Positions 26,306 to 36,789 of a stretch of 64,000 bases of DNA are shown one piece after another. Every line of letters begins with the position of its first letter. Within the stretch, counting starts at the first letter, position 1. The translations under genes and the position numbers were made by a program. The notes beneath the pieces are model-generated. The model was not told the origin of the DNA. It saw only the letters and a program-made list of their open reading frames with translations, and ran no database searches. Origin of the DNA: Paraphysoderma sedebokerense (taxonomy: Eukaryota > Blastocladiomycota > Physodermatomycetes > Physodermatales > Physodermataceae); contig JAHLJZ010000010.1 of assembly GCA_025602915.1 (NCBI GenBank), positions 124,001 to 188,000 on the forward strand. The letters run 5' to 3'.

Positions 26306-27519
26306 TCAATCTTTCCGTATTCTATCTTTCAATTTTTTCAAAACTTCTTTCCGATCCAGTATCCTAACAGCATTTTTACTCCATACATAACTTAAACCAC
26401 TCCACACAGTTGTTATACCAACTAAACCTTGCAGCCAGAGTAAACCCGGATGCCCAACAAACTCGAATACTGGTGAAGAAAGAGCTGCACCCATTAAACC
26501 AAGTTGCAGGGCTGTATTGATTTTTGAGACGAGGGTCGGGTGGACTTCAGCCGACGGAAGCGAAAAGTCAAAATATCGGGTCAAGGTTTTCTATTAAAAT
26601 GATTTTAATCAGTTGGATCCATTTATAAGAGTATTGACACACTAATGAAACTTACAGGCGGGGGTAATGAGATGTATCGGTAATAAAATGATGCCAATAT
26701 TAACCCTGCGTCTCTTCCAAGAATAAGGGCCGCCAATGGAACTATTCGAAGATGGCAACTGTTAATCACCTAAAAAGTTGCGAGGCATAAATCATAATAT
26801 CGAATGTAAGAACTCACCAGGAATTAACTCCACATATCCCAACGAAATTGTCAAGGTCGTCATTAATACTTTGTCGGCCAATGGATCTATAATTGATCCA
26901 ACGAACGATTGCATATTGTACCGACGGGCAATATATCCATCTAACTGTATCGTCAAAAATTAGAATTTGAGCCGTCCTTGCTGTTGAATATGGTATTTAT
27001 ACGATAAACCCAAGGTATTCTTACCAGATCTGTAGCTGATGCAAACGCAAATAGTCCTAAAGCCGCTTCATAATGTCCCGCTGTAACAAAATAACCCAGA
27101 AATGGTGAGGCAACTAATCTCGAGAATGTTAATAGATTTGGGATTGTGTATAGATTTTCTCGAACGGAAGATTCTTTCGAAGAATCCGCTGAAAAAGGTT
27201 TTTCCTGATCCTTTGACGAATTTGTGAGTGTGGATGGCGCCTTTTCATCGATTTGTTCTTGATGCGATTTTCTTTGAGGTAAAGTCTGAAAACAGCGAGA
27301 TGATAAGTTGATATAAAAAGCATTGCACCTCGAATTAACCTTATGTTGGAATAAAAGGGAAGTGCTTGAAAGTGAGGAATGTAAATTTGAAGTAGTGGAC
27401 GGCCGGAGTGGATGATATTGTCGAGATAATCGGGGAAGTTTAACTGTCCTTATGGATTTGCATACTCTATTGATGATGCTTATACCACATAAAGTTTTAG
27501 CTGAATGTGATATCGACAT
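26306..27519 (-). CDS. CRD1: Mitochondrial cardiolipin synthase (CDP-alcohol phosphatidyltransferase)
   Basis: Minus-strand exons 27025-27519, 26818-26944, 26656-26741 and 26306-26590 join in phase (330 aa from 27519; a longer start at 27582 is possible). The N-terminus is rich in Arg, Ser and Leu, fitting a mitochondrial targeting sequence. The catalytic CDP-alcohol motif is formed across the first intron: DLLDGYIARRYNMQSFVGSI followed by IDPLAD, matching D-x2-DG-x2-AR-x8-G-x3-D-x3-D. Later blocks ILGRDAGLI, SFYYRYISLPPP and RYFDF are typical of cardiolipin synthase rather than phosphatidylglycerophosphate synthase. The enzyme joins CDP-diacylglycerol and phosphatidylglycerol in the inner membrane. 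A further 54-nt in-frame, stop-free intron may lie at 27286-27339. Confidence 0.92.
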
Positions 27520-28282
27520 ATCTAAGTATACTCTTTGGTTTATGAAGTGAAAGCAGATAAGCGAATTTTTTCCATGTTTCAAAGTGCTGCCAAGCTACGA
27601 TCAGCTGGCGCCAAATTGCTCAAAACTTGTTCATTCGCGGAATTAAAACATCTATTCTCCATTTATTTCAGCCTCCCACTATCGGTTTAGATAATTTTTA
27701 CAATTAAAAAAAAGATATCAAGTTGACCTTCAGGTCCACGTATGATGATAAAAACAAGCTAAGAATGTTTGGTTGATTGATCTCTACGAAAACAAGGAAA
27801 ATTTGAAATAAAGCAATTTTTAAGTTTTTGAGCGTCCTGAGAGATTAGCCCAAATAAGCACACAAAGTAATCAATTACAACATTTTCTGGTAGCCAGAGT
27901 TCAGTCCACGGGTTATTCCGTGATGCATTTTCGTAGGGGTTTGTAACTGAACATGGATTTTTGTATTCAATTTGTATCACACCATACAGCGATATTGTCC
28001 TCATATTGTGACAAATAATTCTCAATTTGCAAATTTTGACTTGGGTGCACCGTAAACTGAATGAAAATGAAAGGAAAACGAAAATTCCACATTACTTTCA
28101 TGAGGCCGACATCTCAGTAATATAAATCAAATTAGCACACAATGCTTTCAATTTATGCCAACCGATAAGGTGTATCCGTACATTGTTGTCGGTGGGTGCG
28201 TTGCAATCGCGTCAGCATAAACGTTGCGTGTCAATGGTTATATAAGAAGGGATCTTGGTGTCTACGAAACCAATATGACAAA
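27520..28282. other. Intergenic region upstream of the ART-like array
   Basis: About 760 bp, AT-rich, with only short frames that show no family features. It holds the promoters of cardiolipin synthase (left) and of the first ART-like gene (right). A TATATAAG box sits at 28239-28246, about 40 bp before the ATG. Confidence 0.45.
28239..28246 (+). promoter_or_regulatory. TATA box of ART-like gene 1
   Basis: TATATAAG lies about 37 bp upstream of the chosen start codon at 28283. It supports that start, because earlier in-frame ATGs at 28196 and 28233 would lie upstream of or next to the box. Confidence 0.5.
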
Positions 28283-29461
28283 ATGATGATACTTTCTCAT
28301 TGCTTGATTCTTCTATTGATCGTTGAATTTGGTGGTGCAGTGCTCTACAAGAATCTTGGTCCAAAACAGAAGGCACGCCGAAGAAATGCCATTTTGACCA
28401 GTCCAACTACATCTGGTCTTTTGACTCCGATGTCTCTTGACAGTAAGTATAGATTTTTTGTGCAATGGGTGATATTTTTGTCGAATATTTGTAGCATGTA
28501 ACAAAAGTCAAATGCTAACTATTCATATGACTTTTATGCTCTCTAGATCCTATAACACCGCCGAATTTTGGTCAAACATGCCCTGCTAACCGTCGCCGAC
28601 TTCTTTCAACCGAAGTCACAATGCAGGACTTGCCAAAAGAACTTCAGTTAGAGAATGAAATGTGTGTCACGCTTTTAGGATATCACGGTAGGCTCTGTAA
28701 TCAGTCAATATTGCCAGGAACGATCTAACCGCTCTACCGATGTAGGTACTTGTGGAGCAAAGAACGCGAAGTCCATAGAAACAGGAATCCGTCCTCAACC
28801 GCTTGAGGGACCCAACCACAACCCGCAATTAGGGCAGGGCTTCTACATTACACCAGGTAAAGCTAATCTTTCAATATAAAAAATTCACAAACGCATGAGA
28901 GCTAATTTAACTTGTCGCAACAGCTTTCGAGGACGCCCAAGGATGGGGAGAACGAGGTATTTACCTTCAACACCTAAGAGGCACATGTACAAATTTCTTA
29001 CGTATTAATCATATTATTTTAACTCATTCATAGCTTGTGGAGATAGAAAGTTACAGGAGAAAGCGTCTGTCTGTGCGATCTACATGGAAACCGGTGCATT
29101 CAACACTCTTCCCAAACTGTTTGTCCCTCGAGAAGTAGAACAACGACTGCCCACACCGCTTCGATTATGGGGCGATGTTAACAATATTGAAACTTGGAAA
29201 AACCATCACGGAATAACAGGAGATACCCTGTTATTCTCTTTCATTGATTTTAGCCATGAGAATCTCCCCGCCAGGGCTAGAATGGCCCTTCGCCAATGGC
29301 AAGTTGTGGTTCCGAATAATCAATTGGGTACATTGATTGCGAAGTGCTCAGATACGTTGGATACCGCGCCCGAGCAATTGTGGGATGAATTGATTCCTGC
29401 GGCATGGAATGTCAAAGGGAGATTTAGGAAGAAGGATGCATCAGACATACTCGCGAGATGA
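28283..29461 (+). CDS. Secreted ADP-ribosyltransferase-like protein, array copy 1
   Basis: Five exons join in phase: 28283-28442, 28547-28687, 28746-28856, 28924-28956, 29034-29461 (290 aa). A signal peptide is present (MMILSHCLILLLIVEFGGA). The core reads LLGYHGTCGAKNAKSIETGI, then LGQGFYITPAFEDAQGWGER. The order YHGT...SIE.GI...GFY(L/I)T...A..WG is what is seen in ADP-ribosyltransferase-fold families such as PARP-like DUF3990 proteins, with His and Tyr of the H-Y-x triad visible. A third acidic or polar triad residue cannot be fixed by eye (a candidate region is LRQWQVVVPN). The C-terminal half holds VCAIYM and FVPREVE blocks shared with the two copies downstream. The frame is whole. Function is unknown; a secreted effector, competition or self-wall role are all open. 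Confidence 0.7.
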
Positions 29462-30061
29462 TTTCCTTTTGCGAAACATGCAATTCCTCCGTCTAAATAC
29501 ATGATGGGTAAATGAATGTCATCAGATCACATGCTTTATAATTTTAGATTTATGGCTTTGTAGATAAATGTGGATATATACATATAAAATTCACTGTCCT
29601 TCAAATTTTTAGGGAAGGGTCATAGGGCCATCAGATGAGAAAGAATATAAGCACATTTTTTATGAGTTTACGTAGTAACACCTTGGAACATTACCCTGAT
29701 TTAGTCTCAGAAAGAAGCACATAATTTGGCTGCTTTGGCAACGGTTTATTATGGTCGATCGAAGGATCTTTAAAAGTGTGCATTACCGCCAATAGGTATT
29801 GAGCAAAACGGCAATTTATATCTCCACAATGATAAAAAAAAGTAATGCTATTCGTAGAAATTTTAGCCTTCCATTCGGAAATTTATCCGCGTGCAAAACG
29901 AGCTAGTAGCGCGATTAAACTAATTATGGCTATTGTTTTCGAAAATTGACTTGGTCGCTACACAATGCAGTATAATGGGAAATAATTACAGTCAGCCTGC
30001 TTTCCGCTGTCCAATTACATATAAAGAGACCATCACTCCGTTCTATGCTGTGAAAATCAGC
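29462..30061. other. Intergenic between array copies 1 and 2
   Basis: About 600 bp of AT-rich sequence without a supportable gene. The promoter of copy 2 ends it, with TATAAAG at 30020-30026, about 36 bp before its ATG. Confidence 0.45.
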
Positions 30062-31160
30062 ATGAAGGCACTTGCTGCTGCACATCTACTATTCTTACTT
30101 TTCCTTTCCACCACTTCAGCGAAACTGTATGACAGCCTCAGCCCGGCAGACAAGTCGCGAAGACTTGATGCCATTCGCAAGTACAGTCTTCCACGCCTTC
30201 CTACCCTGTCACTTAAAGGTATTGATGAGGCACAATAAAAAATACGCCAGAAAATACTGATCAAGTATAAATTTCGTTCATAGATTCCCCACCTCCTCCC
30301 CTACAATCACGGAATGGACAATGCTCATTTGACCAACGGCGGCGACTGTTGACTTCAGCCATACAAATGACGGAACTGCCTCCTGAGTTTCAACTGAGTA
30401 CTACTGAATGTTACATGTTCTTAGGTTATCATGGTAAGGCAGATCCCGTATTTTTGCTTAAAGTAGACATAGTTTGCTGATTATTCTTGGTTATGGTTAG
30501 GGACGTGTGGTACGAAGGCAGCAGCTTCCATTGAAGTCGGAATCCGCCCTCAACCTCGAACCGACCCAAATCATCGATCCCAACTCGGCGAGGGCTTCTA
30601 CTTGACACAAGCTTATGAAGACGCCAAAGAGTGGGGAGAAAGAGGTATGGACCTACCTGTCAACTCTTGATTTTTGTATTTCAAACTTATCTTGTTTATT
30701 AGCGTGCGAACTCGGTGGCAAGGCCAGCACTGAAACACCCTCCGTTTGTGCTATTTACATTAACGGAGCGACATGGATGTATAGCAAGAAATTATTCGTT
30801 CCTCGTAGAGCTAATTTCCAACAACCTCCAAAACTTGAAAATCTATGGTGGGATATGCCAAATATTGAAAAGTGGAAAAGACATCACGGAATACTTGACG
30901 GGCAGGATTCGATACTGTTTTCATTTATTGATTTCAATCACGCAGATTTTCCCGACGTTGCGCGTAAAGCCCTTCGTCAATGGCAAATGCTAATTCCCAA
31001 TGGAAACTTGATGGGAAACATAACAGCTAAATGTTCTACGGCCCCACTGAATCCGCCTGAGAATAATTGGGATGCATTGATTGACGGTGAATGGCAAGTC
31101 CAAGGACGGCGTCGTCAACACCGTAGACCCCAAACAGGATCTCCTGTTCATGATGAATAA
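30062..31160 (+). CDS. Secreted ADP-ribosyltransferase-like protein, array copy 2
   Basis: Four exons join in phase: 30062-30218, 30284-30433, 30501-30644, 30703-31160 (302 aa). The signal peptide is MKALAAAHLLFLLFLSTTSA. The core is MFLGYHGTCGTKAAASIEVG, then LGEGFYLTQAYEDAKEWGER, and the C-terminal half contains VCAIYINGATWMYSKKLFVP, LFSFIDFNH and LRQWQMLIPNGNLM. Each exon has exactly the same length as in copy 3 (157, 150, 144, 458 nt), so these two are the younger pair. Copy 1 has one extra intron, inside the segment GFYxT/AxEDA. The tail is basic (VQGRRRQHRRP). The frame is whole. Family and role as for copy 1. Confidence 0.7.
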
Positions 31161-31834
31161 TAGCCGCCCAAAGCATTTTGTAGGCGAAGAAATATGTATA
31201 GATGAATGTTCATGAGACTGTATAAAGATAAAAGACTACGCACATAAAAGGGAATCCGAAATCAAGTCCGCATAAAGACCTGGGATGTGCTGTCGGATTA
31301 TAATTTAATTATATGTAATCTATATTCATAGCATACATACCAATGACAAATGCCGCTAGATTAAGTACTATTCCAGCCGTATTTTTGCTACTTCCGCATC
31401 CCACAAGTCATGTAAGAGATAGCACTCGTTTCAGTCATTCTGTTCCGAGTAACCAATATCCTTCACACTAAGAATTGCGGAGAATTTGAGTTTCTAAATT
31501 CCGGTGCTATATGATATCTTTCTAAGCCTATCACTGACTTGCTCCGATTAATTATGGGCATTTTAGTATGAGATTTGTATGTGCGAGCCCGATAAGCATT
31601 TCGGCTTATGATACGTCCGCGATAGTAAGCCACTGTTCTTCGAGTCTTGAGATGCCTCGTATGCCTCTCATTGGACGCAATCACGTCCGATACATAATTT
31701 GGCTGTTGCGCTGCAAATATGACAAAGGCCCCATTAGCGAACTGCATAAAATTTTCTTTTATTTGCCCACATAAATCAAGGTGTTTGTCACTTTTTCAGC
31801 TCCGTAGCAATATTGAAAAAATACTTCAAAAGCC
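31161..31834. other. Intergenic between array copies 2 and 3
   Basis: About 670 bp; no supportable gene. It contains the first copy of a flank repeat (31609-31648) that recurs after array copy 3. Confidence 0.45.
31609..31648 (+). repeat. 3'-flank repeat, copy after ART-like gene 2
   Basis: TGATACGTCCGCGA, a short gap, then GTAAGCCAC, GTT and TTCGAGTCTT. The same string of blocks is found at 33069-33110, after ART-like gene 3, with only a few differences. It marks the downstream end of the duplicated unit. Confidence 0.7.
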
Positions 31835-32927
31835 ATGAAGAGATTAGCAATCCTTTATTTCTTGGTTTTACTTCTGAGTTGCACAGTTTCACCAAAACTA
31901 TACGACAGACTCGATCCGACACAAAAATCTCAGAGATATGATGCTATTCGAGGATACAGACTTCCAAAACCTCCGACTCTGTCGTTGGCAGGTATAAAAA
32001 TTTTATATTGCAAGATATTATCAAGATCTACAAGTTTTTAACTAAAATTTGGCCTAAGGTTCTCCTCCTCACCTACCGCAAGAAGATAATGGACAATGTT
32101 CGCTTGAACAGCGGCGGCGACTGTTAGGCGCGGCAGTACAATTGAGCGCTCTGCCCCCTGAATTTCAACTTCAGAGGGAGTCATGCCACATGTTCTTAGG
32201 TTACCATGGTAATTACGTGAATGCAGACCCTAGAGCGATGTAAGATATTTGTACTGAACCTGTTGAGTAGGGACGTGTGGTGCGAGAGCAGCAGCTTCGA
32301 TTGAACTTGGCATCCGCCCACAACCGCCCAGGGATTCGAATCATCGATCCCAACTTGGTGAAGGTTTTTACTTAACACAAGCATACGAGGATGCAGAAGG
32401 ATGGGGAAGAAGAGGTATACTTTATGCGTTCAGTTAATTCGTCGATTTCCAACTAATTTGTTGCTCTAGCTTGCGAGCTCGGTGGAACTGGGACCACTGA
32501 CGTGCCTGCCGTCTGTGCAATTTACATAGACGGAGCGGCATGGATGTACAGTCAGAAGCTTTTCGTTCCTCGTAGAGCTAATACCGGGCCATATTCCCAG
32601 GTAGAAGATTTGTGGTGGAATGGGTCTAAAATTGAAAGTTGGAAGCAGCATCATAGGGTAAACGGACAAGATACCATATTATTTTCATTCATCGACTTTG
32701 ATCACGAAGAATTACCTCCTGCCGCGCGCGAGGCCCTTCGTCAATGGCAAATGCTCATCCCCAACGGAAGCTTGATGGAAAAAATAGTTGCAAAATGTTC
32801 TACCTCCCCGCTTAATCCTCCCGAGAACGATTGTGATGCATTGATAGATGGGGAATGGGAGGTCCAAGGACGGCGTCGTCAACACCGCAGGCTTACAAGG
32901 GACTCACTAGTACATATTGAAAGATAG
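31835..32927 (+). CDS. Secreted ADP-ribosyltransferase-like protein, array copy 3
   Basis: Four exons join in phase: 31835-31991, 32059-32208, 32271-32414, 32470-32927 (302 aa). The signal peptide is MKRLAILYFLVLLLSCTVS. The core is MFLGYHGTCGARAAASIELG with LGEGFYLTQAYEDAEGWGRR, and the C-terminal half has VCAIYIDGAAWMYSQKLFVP and LRQWQMLIPNGSLM. It is the closest relative of copy 2, with identical exon lengths and the same basic tail (VQGRRRQHRR). The frame is whole. Changes between copies 2 and 3 lie mostly outside the YHGT and GFYLT blocks, which suggests purifying selection on the core. Confidence 0.7.
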
Positions 32928-32975
32928 CTAAGTAATTTGATGTATTACGATGTAAATTGCCCAGTATATATACAA
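32895..32975 (+). repeat. Array tail repeat, copy overlapping the end of ART-like gene 3
   Basis: Starts at ACAAGGGACTCA inside the last codons of array copy 3 and runs through ATTACGATGTAAATTGC to TATACAA. A diverged copy in the same orientation lies at 34814-34884, on the far side of the transposon. Confidence 0.65.
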
Positions 32976-33068
32976 GAATCAGATAAATGAAAATGCACAT
33001 AAATCGAAGTATCACAGTAGTATCACATAGCGGTGATGACAGACACCTCATTTTGTATGAATTTGTAT

Positions 33069-33110
33069 TGATACGTCCGCGACACCGTAAGCCACAGTTG
33101 TTCGAGTCTT
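33069..33110 (+). repeat. 3'-flank repeat, copy after ART-like gene 3
   Basis: Matches 31609-31648 (TGATACGTCCGCGA, GTAAGCCAC, TTCGAGTCTT) with a 4-base gap difference. It supports a duplication unit that includes gene plus downstream flank. Confidence 0.7.
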
Positions 33111-33225
33111 TAAAAAGGTATTTCGTTGGACACCCCGAACGGACAAGTAGGCACGCAAAAAATTCTCGTTTGGACATTGGCATGTCAATCTTCATAAAGC
33201 GTGCGGTTTTCTGGGGAATATCAAC

Positions 33226-34378
33226 ATGATCCTTGATGCGGCATCCGCATACATGCTTTTCTCAATTCTCTATAACGATGAAGAGACTTCCAGACAACAA
33301 CAACAACAACAAGATCTGGTTCGACGACGGAACCTCCAAGCTCTGACCCTTCTTAGAATCCGCAATACGATCCGCACTCGCAACTATCTCACAACTTCGG
33401 CTCTGCCGGATCCGAAAAATTCAGAATGGTACAATTTATATGAGAATGGGGAAGACGGGAATTTCATTAGTGTGACTGGTTTAAACAGAGAAGGATTCCA
33501 TTCGTTATTGAGGTTTTTTAAGCGAGACTATGTTATTCTCTCTGAAGGAAATCATAATGGAGGACGTCCTGCTAAACTCGAAAAACATATGGTTCTTGGG
33601 CTCGTCCTTCACTTCTACGCAACTACTGCCGATCTCAAATCGCTTTGTGTAATGTTTGGTGTACCCCCTTCTACTCTGTCACGCACCCTCACCAAAGCAG
33701 AAGTTGCTTTGAACCGATCGCTACGACGCATGCGAATGGCTTATTAAGTGGCCCACGTTTGAACAACAACGGGAATGGGCTCAACTGGTGGAAAGAAAGG
33801 AACCATTGATTACGCAGAAATGGGGGGTGATTGACGGCAAAAGTTACAAGGTCCAACGGCCAAGCAACAGCGAAAGGCAAACCGCATTAAACAATGGTTG
33901 GTTGGATACAGCCCTCGTCACCGGTGTGTTCTGCCTCGGTTGTGACGGCACTTTGGTCTGGGGGAAGCATAACTGTCCTTGGAGCTGGAAAGAGGATATT
34001 AGTTCGTTTGAGGAGAAGCTAATCGATTCTTCCTTGACTTTGCCGGGATATGGGGTAGTTGCAGACTCTGATTTTCCCTGCAGCGATCCCATGGTTGAGC
34101 AAATTGTGACCCCGCTCAAGGAGCATGAATTTACTGCTTTACCTGTTGAAGCTCGTCGTGGGGCGCGGTTAAGGCATAATGCTATTGTGTCTCTTCGTCA
34201 ATCAGTGGAGTGGGGAATGGATGCAGTGGACAAGGTGTTTAGAAGATTACAACAACCTTTACCTTACAATCCAGAAACAAGAGGGAGACGACTAGATAGT
34301 ATATATCGTTTGTACAATTTCCGAGTGCGAACTACAGGGATTTCTCAAATCAGAACTGTATTTTACGGAAATATGTAA
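33226..34378 (+). mobile_element. PIF/Harbinger-type DNA transposon, transposase remnant
   Basis: Two overlapping frames make up a DDE_Tnp_4-like transposase. The first (33226-33747) contains FISVTGLNREGFHSLLRFFK and a helix-turn-helix-like region (DLKSLCVMFGVPPSTLSRTL). The second, open from about 33700, contains WGVIDGKSYKVQRPSNSERQ, LVTGVFCLGCDG, YGVVADSDFPCSD and HNAIVSLRQSVEWG, giving candidate D, D and E catalytic residues. The frames meet near 33715-33740 with one apparent frameshift, so the gene is probably inactive. A CAA repeat (33298-33315) encodes six glutamines near the start. I could not find terminal inverted repeats or a 3-bp target duplication with certainty. Confidence 0.75.
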
Positions 34379-34413
34379 TCAAACTCTCTGTGAACGTTTT
34401 GACTAAGTCTCAT

Positions 34414-34680
34414 TCATTTTGCTGCTTTGACATATTCCTTCTTACCAAATATTGAACTAAGCATGAGGAGAAAACGTTTATGAGATTCCTCTCTTTCTTC
34501 TCTACGACGGTTTTCATCCTCCGCCTTTTCGTCTTGCGCCGTGATTTATCCTTTTCGCTTTCTCTTCTGGCCTGCGAATCTCGTCATCTTCACTTCGTCT
34601 GGTTCCATTTGGTTCTGCATCATCATCAACGCTATGAAATTCATTGACTTCGAGGATTTTTCTGCGAATGAAAGAGTGCT
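34414..34680 (-). pseudogene. Remnant of a Myb/SANT-like accessory gene of the transposon
   Basis: On the minus strand, convergent with the transposase, one frame reads FIRRKILEVNEF, DDDAEPNGTRRSEDDEIRRP and EEKAKR. A second frame continues with AQDEKAEDENRRREERE, then SHKRFLLMLSSIFGKKEY before a stop at 34414. Charged coil followed by a hydrophobic KRFLLMLS tail is typical of the second, DNA-binding protein of Harbinger elements. The N-terminal Myb part is not visible and the two pieces are in different frames, so it looks broken, unless an intron joins them. Confidence 0.4.
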
Positions 34681-34813
34681 CACTGGGTTAGCTGACCTAT
34701 CAATTGCTGCGTCCAAATTCACCGTTCCCTAGCCGTAGCAGAGAGAGTGCTAATGTCAGACTTGTTCCCATCATTGGAAGAGCTTCTTTGTTTACTTTTC
34801 AATACGGTAGGCC

Positions 34814-34884
34814 ACAAGGGACTCAATTGTACATATGGAATCTAAGTGTTTTATTACGATGTGAATTGCAAAGCACATATACAA
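34814..34884 (+). repeat. Diverged array tail repeat beyond the transposon
   Basis: ACAAGGGACTCA...GTACATAT...ATTACGATGTGAATTGC...TATACAA, in the same order and orientation as at 32895-32975. It reads as the last few codons and 3' flank of a further array copy whose body is gone. Confidence 0.6.
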
Positions 34885-35002
34885 CATAGACATGATTTGA
34901 AAGTATCACACGTATGAGTATGCTGGCGGATGAGTGGTTGACTGCAGCGTCCTTGCCGCCCAAAAAAGAAAGCGCCCATCTGTTCCAGCATCGATATTTG
35001 AA

Positions 35003-36587
35003 ATGCTCTTTCTTTCTCCTCTTTTCTTTCAGCTACTTCAATATGGCTGGATTCTATCCATTCTTCCACTCTACTTTGGCATTAGCGAAGAAGATGGACT
35101 ACGTCTGGGGCTCACATTCTCCGTTTTCTACTTTGTCAGAGAACTGATAGCGGCCTCCACTTCGAGGGGCGGCCTCAAACTCATAGTAAATTGACATTTG
35201 CGACTATCGTTGATTCAATATAACATTTCGACTGACTGATAATTTAGTCCATAAGCGTTCACCTTTTCACGATTCCGATTCTATTGCTGCCAATCGTCAT
35301 ACCGTTATCCGTGCAAAGATCCATCCCCTCGATCGCTCTATTCGGTTATATATATAAATCAGTTCTTCGACTGACGGCGCCGTTGTTGACAGTACTAGAA
35401 GGATTCGCGACCATTGTGGTCGTGAGATTTGTCGGCAAATACATCACCGAGAAGTTAGATGAAGAGGAAACCAACGATGGCGGACGAGCTTTTAAGGTGC
35501 GTTGTGGATCATTTGTATGGAACATGAGGTGATATATCTAACTTGTATATTGCTAGATCTTATTCCTATTATTCTCGATAATCTTGTACTGTGTCGACGT
35601 GTACATTTTGTATAACATCTACTCTTCTTCTAATCTGTCAACGATCACCGCATCACTATTGAGCTCCGTGATTACGACCATCCACTTTTCCGCCATCCTC
35701 ATTCGCCTTCGAAGCAATCTTGATTCGACAGTACCCCCCATAACAGACGATATTATACTGGTATGTCCATTGGTCTTTCGTGGAATTTCTATTTTCCTTC
35801 GGCAGCCTTAGGCTCGCAAAAAGGAGTCCGTGGACCATCAGCTTTCTTCTTTCCAACTTAACCTGACATCATGCGATCTTACATTTGCTTATCTCATCTC
35901 TAGTTTGCGTACCTCGTGATGAATGTTTTCTTAATGTCATATTCATGGCAAGCACAACCTAAAGTCGGTAGCTTTTCGGCTATGGAAGGCATTGCTGGGA
36001 ACTTGAAGAAGATGAGCACGTAAGTTGTCTTTTCTTCCCGGGCATCATAATACTTACTTAACTAAATGATTTGTCGGGTTCATACATTACGATTGCGATT
36101 CTATCTTTAAAGGCCGAGTTTAAATGATTTGTTCGACTTAAGTCAACTGGCCGCCACGTTATATCGCCTTCTAGCATATTGCATTCAATCTCGTCTACTC
36201 TTTGACGTTTCAATGATTATATCGTTACTATATCGAACTGTCATCTTTTCCTTAGCTTTACTCGTCATTAAAAGATTAAATGAAAGCGATGACGTTTACT
36301 ATGAACAAAGTGACCAGGTAATTTTTTGTTTGAAAGAACCTCAACGGAAAGACAGCTCATGTGACGTATTTTCGTATTATTCAATCATATCTCTCTTTAC
36401 TTAGACCCCTTTTTCTCTGAGTCTCTTGCAAATTTTCGTAAAGCCTGCTGTGATAGCTTTCTACACTCATTTTTTGCTCATTCATTTCAATTATATGGAT
36501 GATTATAGTGTAGCATGGAAGTGGATAAATATGTTCTCAGTCTTGGCTATGAATATTATTTATGGATTTGTGTCAGTAGAAGAGTAA
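35003..36587 (+). CDS. ICE2: ICE2-like ER membrane protein
   Basis: Six exons join in phase: 35003-35185, 35248-35496, 35557-35760, 35904-36019, 36113-36317, 36405-36587 (379 aa). The protein is almost wholly membrane segments, starting MLFLSPLFFQLLQYGWILSI, with LLTVLEGFATIVVVRFVGKY in exon 2, a block that matches the LLEGFC region of fungal ICE2. Exons 3-6 add further hydrophobic helices and FAYLVMNVFLMSYSW. In yeast ICE2 shapes cortical ER and links lipid droplets to ER; here it is some 110 residues shorter than the yeast protein. Assignment rests on overall pattern and the LEGF block, not on a strict motif. Confidence 0.7.
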
Positions 36588-36789
36588 TAAGCAACCAGCT
36601 ATCAAGTATAAAAATAAACCATATATAAGCTTGAATCGGCGTTAAACATTGTCTAAATGATGCTACGATGAGCTGGATATTGTATAATACATAGATTCTA
36701 AGTTTCTTCCATTTCTAAGTAGCACACCCATAACTCTATGGATTCCGAGTATTCTAATAATCTAACAACCTTCATGCATACATACACGC

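Noticed and set aside
33226-34378. Transposase as an active, intact element
   Set aside because: Two frames are needed and no convincing terminal repeats or target duplication were found.
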